Shown: in pieces, positions 19,134 to 28,151 of the stretch
Layout of the letters: each line of letters begins with the position of its first letter
How positions within the stretch are numbered: the first letter of the stretch is position 1
Assembly: GCA_963805915.1 (NCBI GenBank)
Contig: CAWDWD010000023.1
Location: 62,001 to 126,000 of the forward strand
Source: JAEULH01 sp963805915
Lineage (GTDB): Bacteria; Pseudomonadota; Alphaproteobacteria; Rhodospirillales; Defluviicoccaceae
Length of the DNA stretch: 64,000 nt
Direction: 5' to 3'
Translations under genes and position numbers: made by a program
Notes under the pieces: generated by a model
Database searches by the model: none
What the model saw: the letters and a program-made list of their open reading frames with translations, nothing else
What the model was told of the DNA's origin: nothing

Positions 19134-20098
19134 TGGTTCCGCTGCCTCGCTTCGCTGAGGTTGGTGCTGAGCACTTCGAGACAGGCCATCCGCACCGCGA
19201 CGCCCATCTCGACCTGCTCGCGAATGACGCTGCGGCCGTAATCGTCGGCGACCACCGAGTCGATCTCGACCCCCCGGTTCATTGGCCCCGGATGCATGAT
19301 CAGCGCGTCGGGATGGGCGCGGTCGAGCTTCTCGTAATCCAGCCCGAAAAAGTGGAAATACTCTCGGATCGACGGGAAAAAATTGCTCTGCATCCGCTCG
19401 ACCTGGAGGCGCAGCATCATGACGATGTCGCAGCCGGCGAGACCGGCGGCCATGTCGTGGAACACCTCGACGCCCAGCCGCTCGACCTCCACCGGCAGCA
19501 GCGTGCGTGGAGCTACGACCCGCACGCTCGCGCCCATGGTGTTGAGCAGGTGGATGTTCGATCGCGCCACCCGCGAATGGAGAATGTCGCCGCAGATCGC
19601 CACCCTCAACCCCGACAGCCGGCCCTTGCGCCGGCGGATCGTCAGCGCGTCGAGCAGCGCCTGGGTCGGATGCTCGTGACTGCCGTCGCCGCCGTTGATC
19701 ACGGCGCAATTGACCTTTTCCGACAGCAGCTTGACGGCGCCCGATTCCGGATGGCGAACCACCAGCACGTCAGGGTGCATGGCGTTCAGCGTCATCGCCG
19801 TATCGACGAGGGTTTCGCCCTTGCGCACGGCGCTCGTCGCCACGGACATGTTGATGACGTCGCCGCCGAGCCTCTTGCCGGCAAGTTCAAACGAGGTCCG
19901 GGTGCGGGTCGAGGCCTCGAAGAACAAATTGATGATGGTCCGGCCGCGGAGCAGCGACTGCTTCTTGTCGGCGCGCCGGTTCTGTTCGACGTAGCGTTCC
20001 GAACGGTCGAGCAGGACGCTTATTTCCGGCGGCGACAGCCCCTCGATGCCAAGAAGATGGCGGTGGCGGTATGAGAACGGGTTGTCGCCTTCGGTCAT
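19130..20098 (-). CDS. pyrB: Aspartate carbamoyltransferase catalytic subunit
   Basis: The 322-residue enzyme condenses carbamoyl phosphate and aspartate in pyrimidine synthesis. Key motifs are intact: STRTRTSFE, HPTQALLD, and VLMxxxxQxER-like LRLQVERM, plus HPGPMNRGVE at the end. The ATG at 20098 (MTEGDNPFSYRHRHLLGIEGL) is preferred to the longer reading. The downstream pyrC-like gene is coupled by an ATGA overlap. No regulatory subunit gene is present, as expected for class A or B enzymes that use a dihydroorotase-like partner. Confidence 0.95.
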   Translation of the reverse strand: MTEGDNPFSYRHRHLLGIEGLSPPEISVLLDRSERYVEQNRRADKKQSLLRGRTIINLFFEASTRTRTSFELAGKRLGGDVINMSVATSAVRKGETLVDTAMTLNAMHPDVLVVRHPESGAVKLLSEKVNCAVINGGDGSHEHPTQALLDALTIRRRKGRLSGLRVAICGDILHSRVARSNIHLLNTMGASVRVVAPRTLLPVEVERLGVEVFHDMAAGLAGCDIVMMLRLQVERMQSNFFPSIREYFHFFGLDYEKLDRAHPDALIMHPGPMNRGVEIDSVVADDYGRSVIREQVEMGVAVRMACLEVLSTNLSEARQRNQ

Positions 20099-20161
20099 CG
20101 CGGCGGGACTATAGGCGAGCCCAATCGCGTCACGCAAGCCGCGCAAGGATGAGGGCGGCGG

Positions 20162-21127
20162 TCACTTCGGCAGGCTCAGGACCAGCGGCATCGTCGCGAT
20201 TGCCGCCACCGTCGTCGCCGTGATCGCTCCGGCCATGATCGCCGCGTCGCCGCCCATTTGGCGGGCCATCACGTAGGCCGACGCCGAAACCGGAACCGAG
20301 GCCAGCAACACCACCGTCGCGCCGCCAGCACCGCCGAGGCCGAGGGCGCCGGCAATTGCCCAGGTGATCAGCGGCAGGGCGGCGAGCTTCAGCGCGGACG
20401 CGGCGGCGACGCCCGCGCCGACCCGGTTCAGGGCCATGAAATCCAGGCCGGCGCCGACGGCGAGTAGCCCGATCGGCAGCGAGGCCCGGCCGAGGATCTC
20501 GAGCAGCGGGCCGCTTAGCGGCGGCAGGCCGGCGCCGGTGACGTTGAGGCTAAAGCCCATGGCGCACGCGAGGATCAGCGGGTTGGAGACGACGCCGCGA
20601 ACGACGCGGCCCCACTCCGCCAGCCGGCCGGCGCGGCGAGCGCTGTCGCGGCCGGCATAACGGACCAAAACGTAAACACTAATGATGTTGACGGCGGGAA
20701 CGACGATGGCGATGCACACGCTGATCGCGGTCAACCCGGCCTCGCCGTAAAGCGCGAGCGCGGCTGCGATGGCGACGTAGACGTTCGGGCGGACCGCCGA
20801 TTGGATCAGCGAGGTGAATGCGGGACCGTCGAGCGCCAGCGGCCGGCGCAAGACGAAGGCGACGGCGAGCACGACAGCGATGGCGCCGAGCAACGCCGCC
20901 GCCATCGGGCCGACCGCGAGGCCGGCTAGATTTGCCTTGGCGATATTGCCGACGAGCAGCGCCGGGAAGAAAACGTAGAACGTGATGCGTTCGGCGGCGG
21001 TCCAGAACTCGACGGCGACGAAGCGGGCGCGGCGCAGGACGTGGCCGATCAGGATGACCGCGAAGACCGGAAACAGGGCGCCGACGATTCCGCTCACGGG
21101 GCCGCTCACGAGCCGCTCACAGGCCAC
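20162..21127 (-). CDS. AEC family transporter
   Basis: The 321-residue protein has about ten hydrophobic spans in two five-helix halves and the auxin-efflux-carrier family feel: GALFPVFAVILIGHVLRR at the N-terminus, FFPALLVGNIAK, NPLILACAMGFSLN, and the second-half SVPVSASAYVMARQMGGD. AEC proteins export organic acids or auxin-like compounds; the substrate here is unknown. It directly abuts ruvX on the same strand, and an internal start a few residues in is possible. Confidence 0.88.
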   Translation of the reverse strand: MACERLVSGPVSGIVGALFPVFAVILIGHVLRRARFVAVEFWTAAERITFYVFFPALLVGNIAKANLAGLAVGPMAAALLGAIAVVLAVAFVLRRPLALDGPAFTSLIQSAVRPNVYVAIAAALALYGEAGLTAISVCIAIVVPAVNIISVYVLVRYAGRDSARRAGRLAEWGRVVRGVVSNPLILACAMGFSLNVTGAGLPPLSGPLLEILGRASLPIGLLAVGAGLDFMALNRVGAGVAAASALKLAALPLITWAIAGALGLGGAGGATVVLLASVPVSASAYVMARQMGGDAAIMAGAITATTVAAIATMPLVLSLPK

Positions 21128-21613
21128 TCATGGGCCACTCATGGCGCGGTCTCTGGCGAGGTAATCGAGCGCGCCCTGGAGGATGTAGCCGGCGGCGGAT
21201 TTGTCGACGACCTGACGGCGGCGCCGGCGGCTCAGATCGGCCTCGCCAACCAGCATCCGTTCGACCGCGACGGTTGACCAGCGTTCGTCCCAGAACGCTA
21301 CGGGGGTGTCGAGTACGCCCAGCAAGTTCGCCGCGAACTGGCGGACCGACTGGCATTTCGCTCCCTCGGTGCCATCCATGCTGATCGGCAGGCCGATGAC
21401 GAACGCGCGAACATCGTGCTCTTCAACCAATCCGGCCAGGGTCTCGGCGTCGCGATGAAAGCGGGTGCGATGGATGGTCTGCAGCGGCGAGGCGATCGTC
21501 CAGGTCGTATCGGACAAGGCGAGGCCAAGGGTTTTTGTGCCGACGTCGACGCCCATCGCCCTGCCGCCGGGCGCGACAAGGCGCGGCAGATCCTGAACCT
21601 CGACAATCGCCAT
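21128..21613 (-). CDS. ruvX: Putative pre-16S rRNA nuclease / Holliday junction resolvase RuvX (YqgF)
   Basis: The 161-residue protein has the RNase H-like YqgF fold: AMGVDVGTKTLGLALSD at the N-terminus with the catalytic Asp, VIGLPISMDGTEG in the middle, and FWDERWSTVAVERML and VDKSAAGYILQGALD at the end with the remaining acidic residues. YqgF processes the 5' end of 16S rRNA in E. coli. It lies just upstream of the AEC transporter gene. Confidence 0.92.
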   Translation of the reverse strand: MAIVEVQDLPRLVAPGGRAMGVDVGTKTLGLALSDTTWTIASPLQTIHRTRFHRDAETLAGLVEEHDVRAFVIGLPISMDGTEGAKCQSVRQFAANLLGVLDTPVAFWDERWSTVAVERMLVGEADLSRRRRRQVVDKSAAGYILQGALDYLARDRAMSGP

Positions 21614-21920
21614 GCGCCGTGGCCTCCGCGGAGGATGTCATCATGTCCGCCGCGGTGATGAAAGCGCAAAAATTCATCAATTGCGCACTGCGGCATCCCA
21701 TTGCGCTGCAGCAAGGCCGCCCCGGCCCCGCTCCGCAAGGGCGCCATCGACTGATGGCAAATACACCAGCCGCTTGTGACGCCGTGCGCCGGTATGCGCC
21801 GATGCCGTTCAAGGGCCAGGAGTTGCCGAAATGTGACACCCCCTGGTCTTGAAGTTGCTTCACACCGGGGCGCGGGAGATGCGCTGATCCCCGACGGTGA
21901 ATGATGGAAGGGCGTGACGA
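21614..21920. other. Intergenic region between ruvX and the porin gene
   Basis: This roughly 307-base stretch separates two divergent genes and should carry both promoters. No strong consensus box, repeat or terminator is evident. The only clear element is the GGAAGGG ribosome site at its right end, serving the porin gene. Confidence 0.4.
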
Positions 21921-22715
21921 ATGCACAGAATGCACACCAGGACGACACTACTGGCCGCGGCGGCCGTCGGCATGATGGTCGGGCTGCAACCCGCGCTCGC
22001 GGCCGACGAGGAGACCGACGACCCGATCCCGGGCGAGATCTCGGCCGGCGCCGCGCTGACCTCGGACTACGTTTTTCGCGGCATCTCGCAGACCGACGGC
22101 GATCCGGCGGTCCAGGGCAACATCGAATATTCGATCGACACGGGGGTCGCGGGGACCAGCGCCTACGTCGGCTTCTGGGGATCGAACGTCAATTTCAATG
22201 ACGGTGGTCAAGCCCACCTTGAACTCGACGCCCTGTTCGGGTTACGCGGCGACGTCGGCGACACCGACCTGAGCTGGGACCTCGGTGGGATTTACTACGC
22301 CTACCCCGGCGCGAACAGCCGGCTTGACTATGACTACTGGGAGATTCCGCTCCAGCTCGACTACGCCGTCAACGATCTGGTCAGCGTCAACGCCGCGTAT
22401 TTCTTCTCGCCGGACTTCTTCGGCTCCACCGGACTTGGTCACTATGTCTCGGGCGGCGCCTCGGTGACGCCACCATTGCCGTTCAAGGGATTTGATCTCT
22501 CGCTCGATGGCAAGATCGGCTATCAGTGGATCGAGAAAAACAACAAGGCGGGCGTCAATGACTACCTAAACTGGAGTCTGGGCGCGACGGTCACGGTCAA
22601 GAAAATCGATTTTTCGATCGCCTACACCGACACCAGCCTGAGCAAGGGCGACTGCTTCAGCAACACCAACGTGTGCGACGGCCGGGTGGTGTTCACGGTC
22701 GCGACCTCGTTCTAA
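21921..22715 (+). CDS. TorF family putative porin
   Basis: The 264-residue product has a Sec signal peptide (TTLLAAAAVGMMVGLQPALAAD) and then an all-beta pattern with EISAGAALTSDYVFRGISQTDGDPAVQG, the hallmark of the TorF/TIGR02001 porin family, and a C-terminal phenylalanine typical of outer-membrane barrels. It should form an outer-membrane channel; the substrate is unknown. The first ATG at 21921 has GGAAGGG eight bases upstream; a second ATG at 21930 is also possible. A GC-rich stem follows the stop. Confidence 0.88.
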   Translation: MHRMHTRTTLLAAAAVGMMVGLQPALAADEETDDPIPGEISAGAALTSDYVFRGISQTDGDPAVQGNIEYSIDTGVAGTSAYVGFWGSNVNFNDGGQAHLELDALFGLRGDVGDTDLSWDLGGIYYAYPGANSRLDYDYWEIPLQLDYAVNDLVSVNAAYFFSPDFFGSTGLGHYVSGGASVTPPLPFKGFDLSLDGKIGYQWIEKNNKAGVNDYLNWSLGATVTVKKIDFSIAYTDTSLSKGDCFSNTNVCDGRVVFTVATSF

Positions 22716-22848
22716 TCGCGGCAAACACGCGCCGGGCGGGGCCTGTTACGCGGCCCTGCCCCGCTTGCGCGCCGGCCCGGCGGCTGGTAGCGTCCCGTCT
22801 CGCATCTTCCGTCTGCTCACCTCCATTGCGAGTTCCGGGGACCAGCGC

Positions 22849-23136
22849 GTGCCGCTCGACATAGAGACCGTCAAGACCATTGCCTTTCTTGCCCGCGTTC
22901 GGGTCCCCGAGGACCAGCTCAATCAGCTTGCCGGCGAGCTCTCCGGCATCCTCGGCTGGATCGAGCAACTCGCCGAGGTCGACACCAGCGGCGTCGAACC
23001 GATGACCAGCGTCGCCGCGATGAGCCCGCACGAGCGTGGCGACCTCGTCACGGACGGCCGGCGCCGTGACGCCGTGCTCGCCAACGCGCCGAACGCGATC
23101 GACGATTACTACGCGGTTCCCAAGGTCGTCGAATGA
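22849..23136 (+). CDS. gatC: Asp-tRNA(Asn)/Glu-tRNA(Gln) amidotransferase subunit GatC
   Basis: The 95-residue protein has the GatC pattern: PLDIETVKTIAFLARVRVPEDQLNQLAGELSGILGWIEQLAEVDTSGVEPM and the C-terminal VLANAPNAIDDYYAVPKVVE. GatC wraps around GatA and GatB in the tRNA-dependent amidotransferase that makes Gln-tRNA or Asn-tRNA. The GTG at 22849 gives the family length; upstream in-frame codons to 22765 are not supported. The stop overlaps gatA by ATGA. Confidence 0.93.
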   Translation: MPLDIETVKTIAFLARVRVPEDQLNQLAGELSGILGWIEQLAEVDTSGVEPMTSVAAMSPHERGDLVTDGRRRDAVLANAPNAIDDYYAVPKVVE

Positions 23137-24599
23137 GCGCGCTCACCGATCTTTCCCTCGCCGAAGCCCGGGACGGGCTGCGCGAGGGTGCGTTCTCGGC
23201 GGTCGAATTGGCCGAGGCCCACATCGAGGCTGTCGCCGGCGGCGTCGATCTCAACGCCTTCATTACGCAAACTCCAGGCCTCGCCCGCGTCCGCGCCGAG
23301 GCCGCCGACGGCCGCCGCGCCCGTGGCGAAACATTGGGCGCGATGGACGGCATTCCGCTCGCGGTCAAGGACTTGTTTTGTACCGACGGAGTCCAGACCA
23401 CGGCCGGCTCGCACATCCTCGAAGGCTTTGTTCCGCCCTACGAGTTGACCGTCACCGCGAAGCTCCGCGACGCCGGCGCGGTCATGCTCGGCAAGACCAA
23501 CCTCGACGAGTTCGCCATGGGCTCGGCCAACATCACCAGCCACTTCGGTCCGGTGAAGAACCCGTGGGGGCCGCGCGACGGCCGTGACCTGGTCCCCGGC
23601 GGCTCATCGGGCGGCTCGGCCGCGGCGGTTGCCGCTCGGCTGTGTCTCGCCGCGACCGGCACCGACACCGGCGGCTCGATCCGCCAGCCGGCCTCGTTCT
23701 GCGGCGTCGTCGGGATGAAGCCGACCTACGGCCGCTGTTCACGGTGGGGCATCGTCGCCTTCGCCTCCAGCCTCGACCAGGCCGGGCCGATGACCCGCAG
23801 GGTCCGCGACGCGGCGATCATGCTCGGCGCCATGGCCGGCTACGACGAGCGCGACTCGACCTCCGCCGCGATGGCCGTGCCCGACTTCGAGGCCGCGCTC
23901 GACGGTGATATCCGCGGGCTCAAGATCGGCGTTCCCGGCGAATACCGTCTCGACGGCATGGCCTCCGAGATCGACGCGCTGTGGCGCAAGGGCATCGACA
24001 TCCTTCGCGGCCGCGGCTGCGAGGTCGTCGACGTCTCCCTGCCTCATACCCGCTATGCGTTGGCGACCTACTACATCATCGCGCCGGCCGAGGCCTCGTC
24101 AAATCTCGCGCGTTACGACGGCGTCCGCTTCGGCCTGCGCGTCGACGCCGGTTCGCTCGACGAGATGTACGAACTGACCAGGGGCCGGGGCTTTGGCGCC
24201 GAGGTCCGCCGGCGCATCCTGATCGGCGCCTATGTCCTGTCGGCCGGATACTACGATGCCTATTACCTCAAGGCGCAGAAGGTCCGCGCCATGATCGCCG
24301 CGGATTTCCGCAAGGCGTTCGAGAGCGTCGACGTGATGCTGACGCCGACGGCGCCGTCCGACGCGTTCGCAATCGGCGAGAAAATGGACGACCCGGTGGC
24401 GATGTACCTCAACGACGTCTTTACCGTGCCGACCAGCCTCGCCGGGCTGCCGGCCCTGTCGTTGCCGGCCGGGCTGAGCGGGCGCGGGCTGCCGCTCGGC
24501 CTGCAGGTCATCGGCCGGCCGTTCGACGAGTCCACTGTTTTTCGGGTCGCCGCCGCCCTCGAAGCCGACGCCGGATTTCCCGATCGCCCGATAAAGTGA
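23133..24599 (+). CDS. gatA: Asp-tRNA(Asn)/Glu-tRNA(Gln) amidotransferase subunit GatA
   Basis: The 488-residue amidase-signature enzyme releases ammonia from glutamine for the GatCAB complex. The Ser-cisSer-Lys triad is visible: Lys79 in PLAVKDLF, the cis-Ser in PGGSSGGSAA (about residue 158), and the nucleophile in TDTGGSIRQPA (about 182). The C-terminal FTVPTSLAGLPALSLPAG segment is typical. It is coupled to gatC. gatB, often next in Alphaproteobacteria, is absent here, because a terminator and a leftward gene follow. Confidence 0.96.
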   Translation: MSALTDLSLAEARDGLREGAFSAVELAEAHIEAVAGGVDLNAFITQTPGLARVRAEAADGRRARGETLGAMDGIPLAVKDLFCTDGVQTTAGSHILEGFVPPYELTVTAKLRDAGAVMLGKTNLDEFAMGSANITSHFGPVKNPWGPRDGRDLVPGGSSGGSAAAVAARLCLAATGTDTGGSIRQPASFCGVVGMKPTYGRCSRWGIVAFASSLDQAGPMTRRVRDAAIMLGAMAGYDERDSTSAAMAVPDFEAALDGDIRGLKIGVPGEYRLDGMASEIDALWRKGIDILRGRGCEVVDVSLPHTRYALATYYIIAPAEASSNLARYDGVRFGLRVDAGSLDEMYELTRGRGFGAEVRRRILIGAYVLSAGYYDAYYLKAQKVRAMIAADFRKAFESVDVMLTPTAPSDAFAIGEKMDDPVAMYLNDVFTVPTSLAGLPALSLPAGLSGRGLPLGLQVIGRPFDESTVFRVAAALEADAGFPDRPIK

Positions 24600-24602
24600 C
24601 GC

Positions 24603-24640
24603 TTGCGCCGCCGCGCGTTTGTGGCGCAAAATTTCTTCTT
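24603..24640 (+). terminator. Intrinsic terminator after gatA
   Basis: TTGCGCC (24603-24609) pairs with GGCGCAA (24623-24629) around a 13-base loop, followed by a T-rich run AATTTCTTCTT. It begins seven bases after the gatA stop and so probably ends the gatCA transcript. Confidence 0.55.
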
Positions 24641-24821
24641 CGCAGATGCAGCAAACTTGGGGCGGGACATGGTGAAATCGCTGCGGCAGGTCTGACTTCG
24701 GGATGGTGCTGAACCGGGCGCTGGCCGACAGGGGGGCTTTGCGAAAGTGGACGGGCGACCGGAGCCGCCCGCCTAGGTGGTATAAGGCTTCGCCGATCAC
24801 GCCCGCGGCGAGCTTATCGGG

Positions 24822-25271
24822 CTACTTGTAGTAGCCGACGGCGCAGACTTGGTCTTTGACCTTGGTGACGTAGGCGACCTTCTGTACCGGGTCACCGCCG
24901 TCCGGCCTCGGCCACATGTAGCTGACTTCGGAAATCTTGCCTTCCTTAGCCTCGCTCATGATGTCCTTGCCGAAGTTCTTGCCGGCCTTGTCTTGGAGGT
25001 CCGCAAGGCTCTTGCCGACGAGCTTGGGATGGGCCGTGAACTTCCCATCAGGCCCGGCGCAGAACGGATACAAGTCCTTCTCCTTGAAGCCGTCCTCGCC
25101 CTTGGTGATCATTTCGAGCGCCTTGGCTTCGTCTTTCTTTACGGCGACCACTACTTTTTCCAGCATTGCCTTAGCCTCTGCCGGAGTACCGTATTGATCG
25201 GCCGCCATCGCGCTGCCGATACCGGTGGCAACCAGAAAAGACAACACGAGAACCCAACTGATTCGGAGCAT
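24822..25271 (-). CDS. Secreted Cache-domain protein
   Basis: The 149-residue product has a signal peptide (RISWVLVLSFLVATGIGSAMAAD) and one small Cache-type sensor domain: TPAEAKAMLEKVVVAVKKDEAKALEMITKGEDGF, LYPFCAGPDGKFTAHPKLVGKSLADLQDKAGKNF, and the final SYMWPRPDGGDPVQKVAYVTKVKDQVCAVGYY. Stand-alone periplasmic Cache proteins bind small ligands and are presumed sensors or scavengers. The ATG at 25271 is preceded by AGGAGGGGGAGA; the upstream extension is rejected. No partner kinase or chemoreceptor is adjacent. Confidence 0.82.
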   Translation of the reverse strand: MLRISWVLVLSFLVATGIGSAMAADQYGTPAEAKAMLEKVVVAVKKDEAKALEMITKGEDGFKEKDLYPFCAGPDGKFTAHPKLVGKSLADLQDKAGKNFGKDIMSEAKEGKISEVSYMWPRPDGGDPVQKVAYVTKVKDQVCAVGYYK

Positions 25272-25398
25272 AAACGTCTCCCCCTCCTGATGAATGTTAA
25301 GTAAGGCTTGTTTCGCCGTCCTCCCGGCGGCGTGTGGAGCCGGTGAGCGGACGACGACCGAGTGTATATCAATTGGGGCAACCGGGTGACCAGCAATA

Positions 25399-27033
25399 TC
25401 AGCGGCCGCCGGCGCGGCTCCCTGACGCAACGGCGGCGTGGTCGCCGGCTAAGTCGATGAGACCCGCGAGTGACTCGATCCGGTCGGCCTCGGCCGCGGG
25501 CTTGTCCCAGCGGATCCGACGGACCCGGGGGAAGCGCATGGCAATGCCCGACTTGTGGCGCGACGATGCCTGGACGGCGTCGAAGGCGATCTCCAGGACC
25601 AGACCCGCCGAGACCACCCGGACGGGGCCGAAGCGGTTGACGGTGTGGCCGCGGACCCAGCGGTCGAGCTCGACCAGCTCGGCGTCGGTGAAACCGAAGT
25701 AGGCCTTACCGACGGGCACCAGTTCCGTAGCACCGTCCTCGCCAACGCGCCAGCAGCCGAAGGTGTAGTCGGAATAGAACGACGAGCGCTTGCCGTGACC
25801 GCGCTGGGCGTACATCAACACGCAATCCGCGACCAGCGGGTCGCGCTTCCACTTGAACCACGGCCCTTTCGGCCGCCCGGCGAGGTAGAGGCTGTCGCGA
25901 CGCTTGAGCATCAGGCCCTCGATGCCGTCGGCGCGCGTGTTCGCCCGGATCGCCGCCAACTCGTCCCAGTCCCGGAACGCGACCAGCGGCGAGAGATCCA
26001 TGTTCGCCGGCCGCGCCGCCGCGAACCACCGCTCCAGCCGCCGACGGCGCCCGTCAAAGTCGAGGCCGCGCAAATCCTCGCCGCCCGCGAACAGGATATC
26101 GTAGAGGCGGACATGGCCGGGATGGCGCTCCAACATCGCCCTGGTCACGGTCTTGCGGCCGAGCCGTTGCTGCAGCGCGTTGAACGAGGCGACCTCGCCT
26201 TGGTGCGCGACAAGAAGCTCGCCGTCGAGCACGGCATTGAAGTCGAGCCCCGAGACGATATCCGGAAACGACCCGCCGATGTCGTCGCCGGTGCGCGAAT
26301 ACAGCCGCGCATGGCCGCCGCCGGCCGAGGCGATCTGGACGCGAATACCGTCCCACTTCCATTCGCAGGCATAGGCCGCCGGATCAAGCCGGTCGAGCTC
26401 GGCGGCATCAAGAGCCGTCGCCAGCATCAGCGGGCGGAAACCGATGCCGCTCGCGTCCTCCGGCCGGCCGCGGCGGCCCTCGAGCCAGGCGAACAGGTCG
26501 CGGTAGGGCGGCCGCAGCCCATGCCAGAGCTCCTCGATCTCGCCGACGCCGACGCCACCCATTTCGGCGAGCGCGGTTTTGGCGAGCCGCGCCGAGACGC
26601 CGACGCGCAAGCCCCCGGTGATCAGCTTCAGCAATGCGTAGCGGCCGCCTGCGTCCAGGGTGTTGAGCCAGCCCTCGACCAAAGCCGGGACATCGGCGCG
26701 GCGCGCGGCGCCCAGCGCCTCGACGACCTCACCCAACGACAGCGGCGCGGACAAAGACGCGGGCGCGGGCCAGATCAGGGCCGCCGTCTCGGCGAGGTCG
26801 CCGACGAAGTCGTATGACATGGCGAACAGGATCGGATCGACACGGCCGGCGACAAGGGCGCGGATCAGCGCCGGCTTGGCCTCGGCGAAGGCAAGACCGC
26901 CGGTCAGCGCGGCCAGCCCGTAGCCGCGGTGGGGATCCGGCTGGTCGCGGAAATACCGCCCCAAAAGCCGCAGCTTGGCGTTGCGCTGGGGGGCGAAGGC
27001 CAGTGCCTCGAGCAGGTCGGCGAAGGCGTTCAC
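25399..27033 (-). CDS. ATP-dependent DNA ligase (ligase-associated repair module)
   Basis: The 544-residue enzyme has the three parts of the bacterial LigB-like/TIGR04120 class: an N-terminal helical DNA-binding domain (1-200), the adenylation domain with the catalytic Lys226 in CEWKWDGIR, and the OB-fold with FKWKRDPLVADCVLMYAQRG. It seals nicks using ATP and, with the exonuclease, Lhr-like helicase and PdeM, forms a DNA-damage-response module. It overlaps the exonuclease gene by ATGA. No polymerase or primase domain is fused, unlike LigD. Confidence 0.93.
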   Translation of the reverse strand: MNAFADLLEALAFAPQRNAKLRLLGRYFRDQPDPHRGYGLAALTGGLAFAEAKPALIRALVAGRVDPILFAMSYDFVGDLAETAALIWPAPASLSAPLSLGEVVEALGAARRADVPALVEGWLNTLDAGGRYALLKLITGGLRVGVSARLAKTALAEMGGVGVGEIEELWHGLRPPYRDLFAWLEGRRGRPEDASGIGFRPLMLATALDAAELDRLDPAAYACEWKWDGIRVQIASAGGGHARLYSRTGDDIGGSFPDIVSGLDFNAVLDGELLVAHQGEVASFNALQQRLGRKTVTRAMLERHPGHVRLYDILFAGGEDLRGLDFDGRRRRLERWFAAARPANMDLSPLVAFRDWDELAAIRANTRADGIEGLMLKRRDSLYLAGRPKGPWFKWKRDPLVADCVLMYAQRGHGKRSSFYSDYTFGCWRVGEDGATELVPVGKAYFGFTDAELVELDRWVRGHTVNRFGPVRVVSAGLVLEIAFDAVQASSRHKSGIAMRFPRVRRIRWDKPAAEADRIESLAGLIDLAGDHAAVASGSRAGGR

Positions 27034-28092
27034 CCGCCCTCATCCCCATCGCCATTCCCACCCTCATCGCCAACTCCGTCGCCGTCGCCGAAGCCGCCGA
27101 GCGACAGCGCGCCGGCCCGCAATCCCCGAGCGCGCGCATAGTGAACCAGGGCATCCTCCTGGCCATGGGTGACAAGAATGTCGGGCGCGCCGACATCCTC
27201 AAGCGTGGCGGTCAGCTCGTCCCAGTCGGCGTGGTCGGAGATGACCAGCGGCAGTTCGACGCCGCGCTGACGGACCCGCTGGCGGACCCCCATCCAGCCC
27301 GAGGCAAGTGCTACGACCGGATCGGGAAACGGCCGCGCCCAGCGATCGTGTAGCGCCGACGGCGGGCACAGGACGATCTCTCCCGCCAGCGTCTTGCGCG
27401 CTCCAGCCGCGACGGCGTTCAGCGGGCCAAGATCGAGGCCGTGGCGCTGGTAAAGGGTGCACAGACCGACGAGAGCCCCGTGCAGCCAGATGGGCCGGTC
27501 GTACCCGGCCGCGCGCAGGAGCATGATCAGCCGCTGGCACTTGCCCAAGGCATAGACGCCGACCAGATGGCAGCGCTCGGGGAAGGTCCGCAGCGAGGCG
27601 AGCAGGCGATCGATTTCGTGGCGATCCGGCGGATGACGAAAGACCGGCAGGGCGAACGTCGCCTCGGTGACGAAAACGTCGCATGGAACCACCTCGAAGC
27701 CGGCGCAGGTCGGATCGGCGCGCCGCTTGTAATCGCCGGAGACGACGACGCGGGTTCCGGCGTGCTCCATGACGATCTGGGCGCTGCCGAGGATATGCCC
27801 GGCGGGAACGAGACGGACCGTCACGCCGCCGAGGCGAATGTCCCCGCCGTAGTCGATCTCGTCGATCCGTTCGCCCGCGTCCTTGCCGTAGCGCGCCCGC
27901 ATGATCGCGGCCGTCTCCGGCGTCGCCAGGACGTGAGCGATGGCCGGGCCGGGCGTGGTCGGCATGGCCGTGGGTGATGACCGCCCGGTCGACCGGGCGA
28001 TGCGGATCGATGAAGAATCCGCCCGGCTCGCACCACAGCCCCGAGGCGGTCGGCCGAAGCCACTGTCGAAGGTTGCGCGCCGCCGTATTCAT
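27030..28092 (-). CDS. Ligase-associated DNA repair exonuclease (metallo-beta-lactamase fold), frameshifted
   Basis: The gene encodes an SNM1/CPSF-like metallo-beta-lactamase nuclease, the exonuclease of the ligase-associated module. The N-terminal frame, from ATG 28092, reads LRQWLRPTASGLWCEPGGF and the metal motif HGHADHARPGH. The rest, in the next frame, reads AHVLATPETAAIMRARYG and ends with a glycine/aspartate-rich tail. One extra base at about 27937-27939 breaks the frame; removing it restores RPGHAHVLATPET as in the family. This is either a sequencing indel or a young mutation. It is divergent from the helicase gene and coupled to the ligase gene. Confidence 0.85.
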
Positions 28093-28151
28093 GAAATGCC
28101 CCAGGGCTGCCCGAAGGTGACAGTCCGCCACCATGATCTATGTATATCGCC

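Noticed and set aside
21889..21921. TGATCC upstream of the porin gene as an RpoE promoter
   Set aside because: Eighteen bases downstream there is AGGGCG, not a TAATC-type box.
21298..21948. 216-codon minus-strand frame overlapping ruvX
   Set aside because: Different frame from ruvX, no family features; ruvX has clear catalytic motifs.
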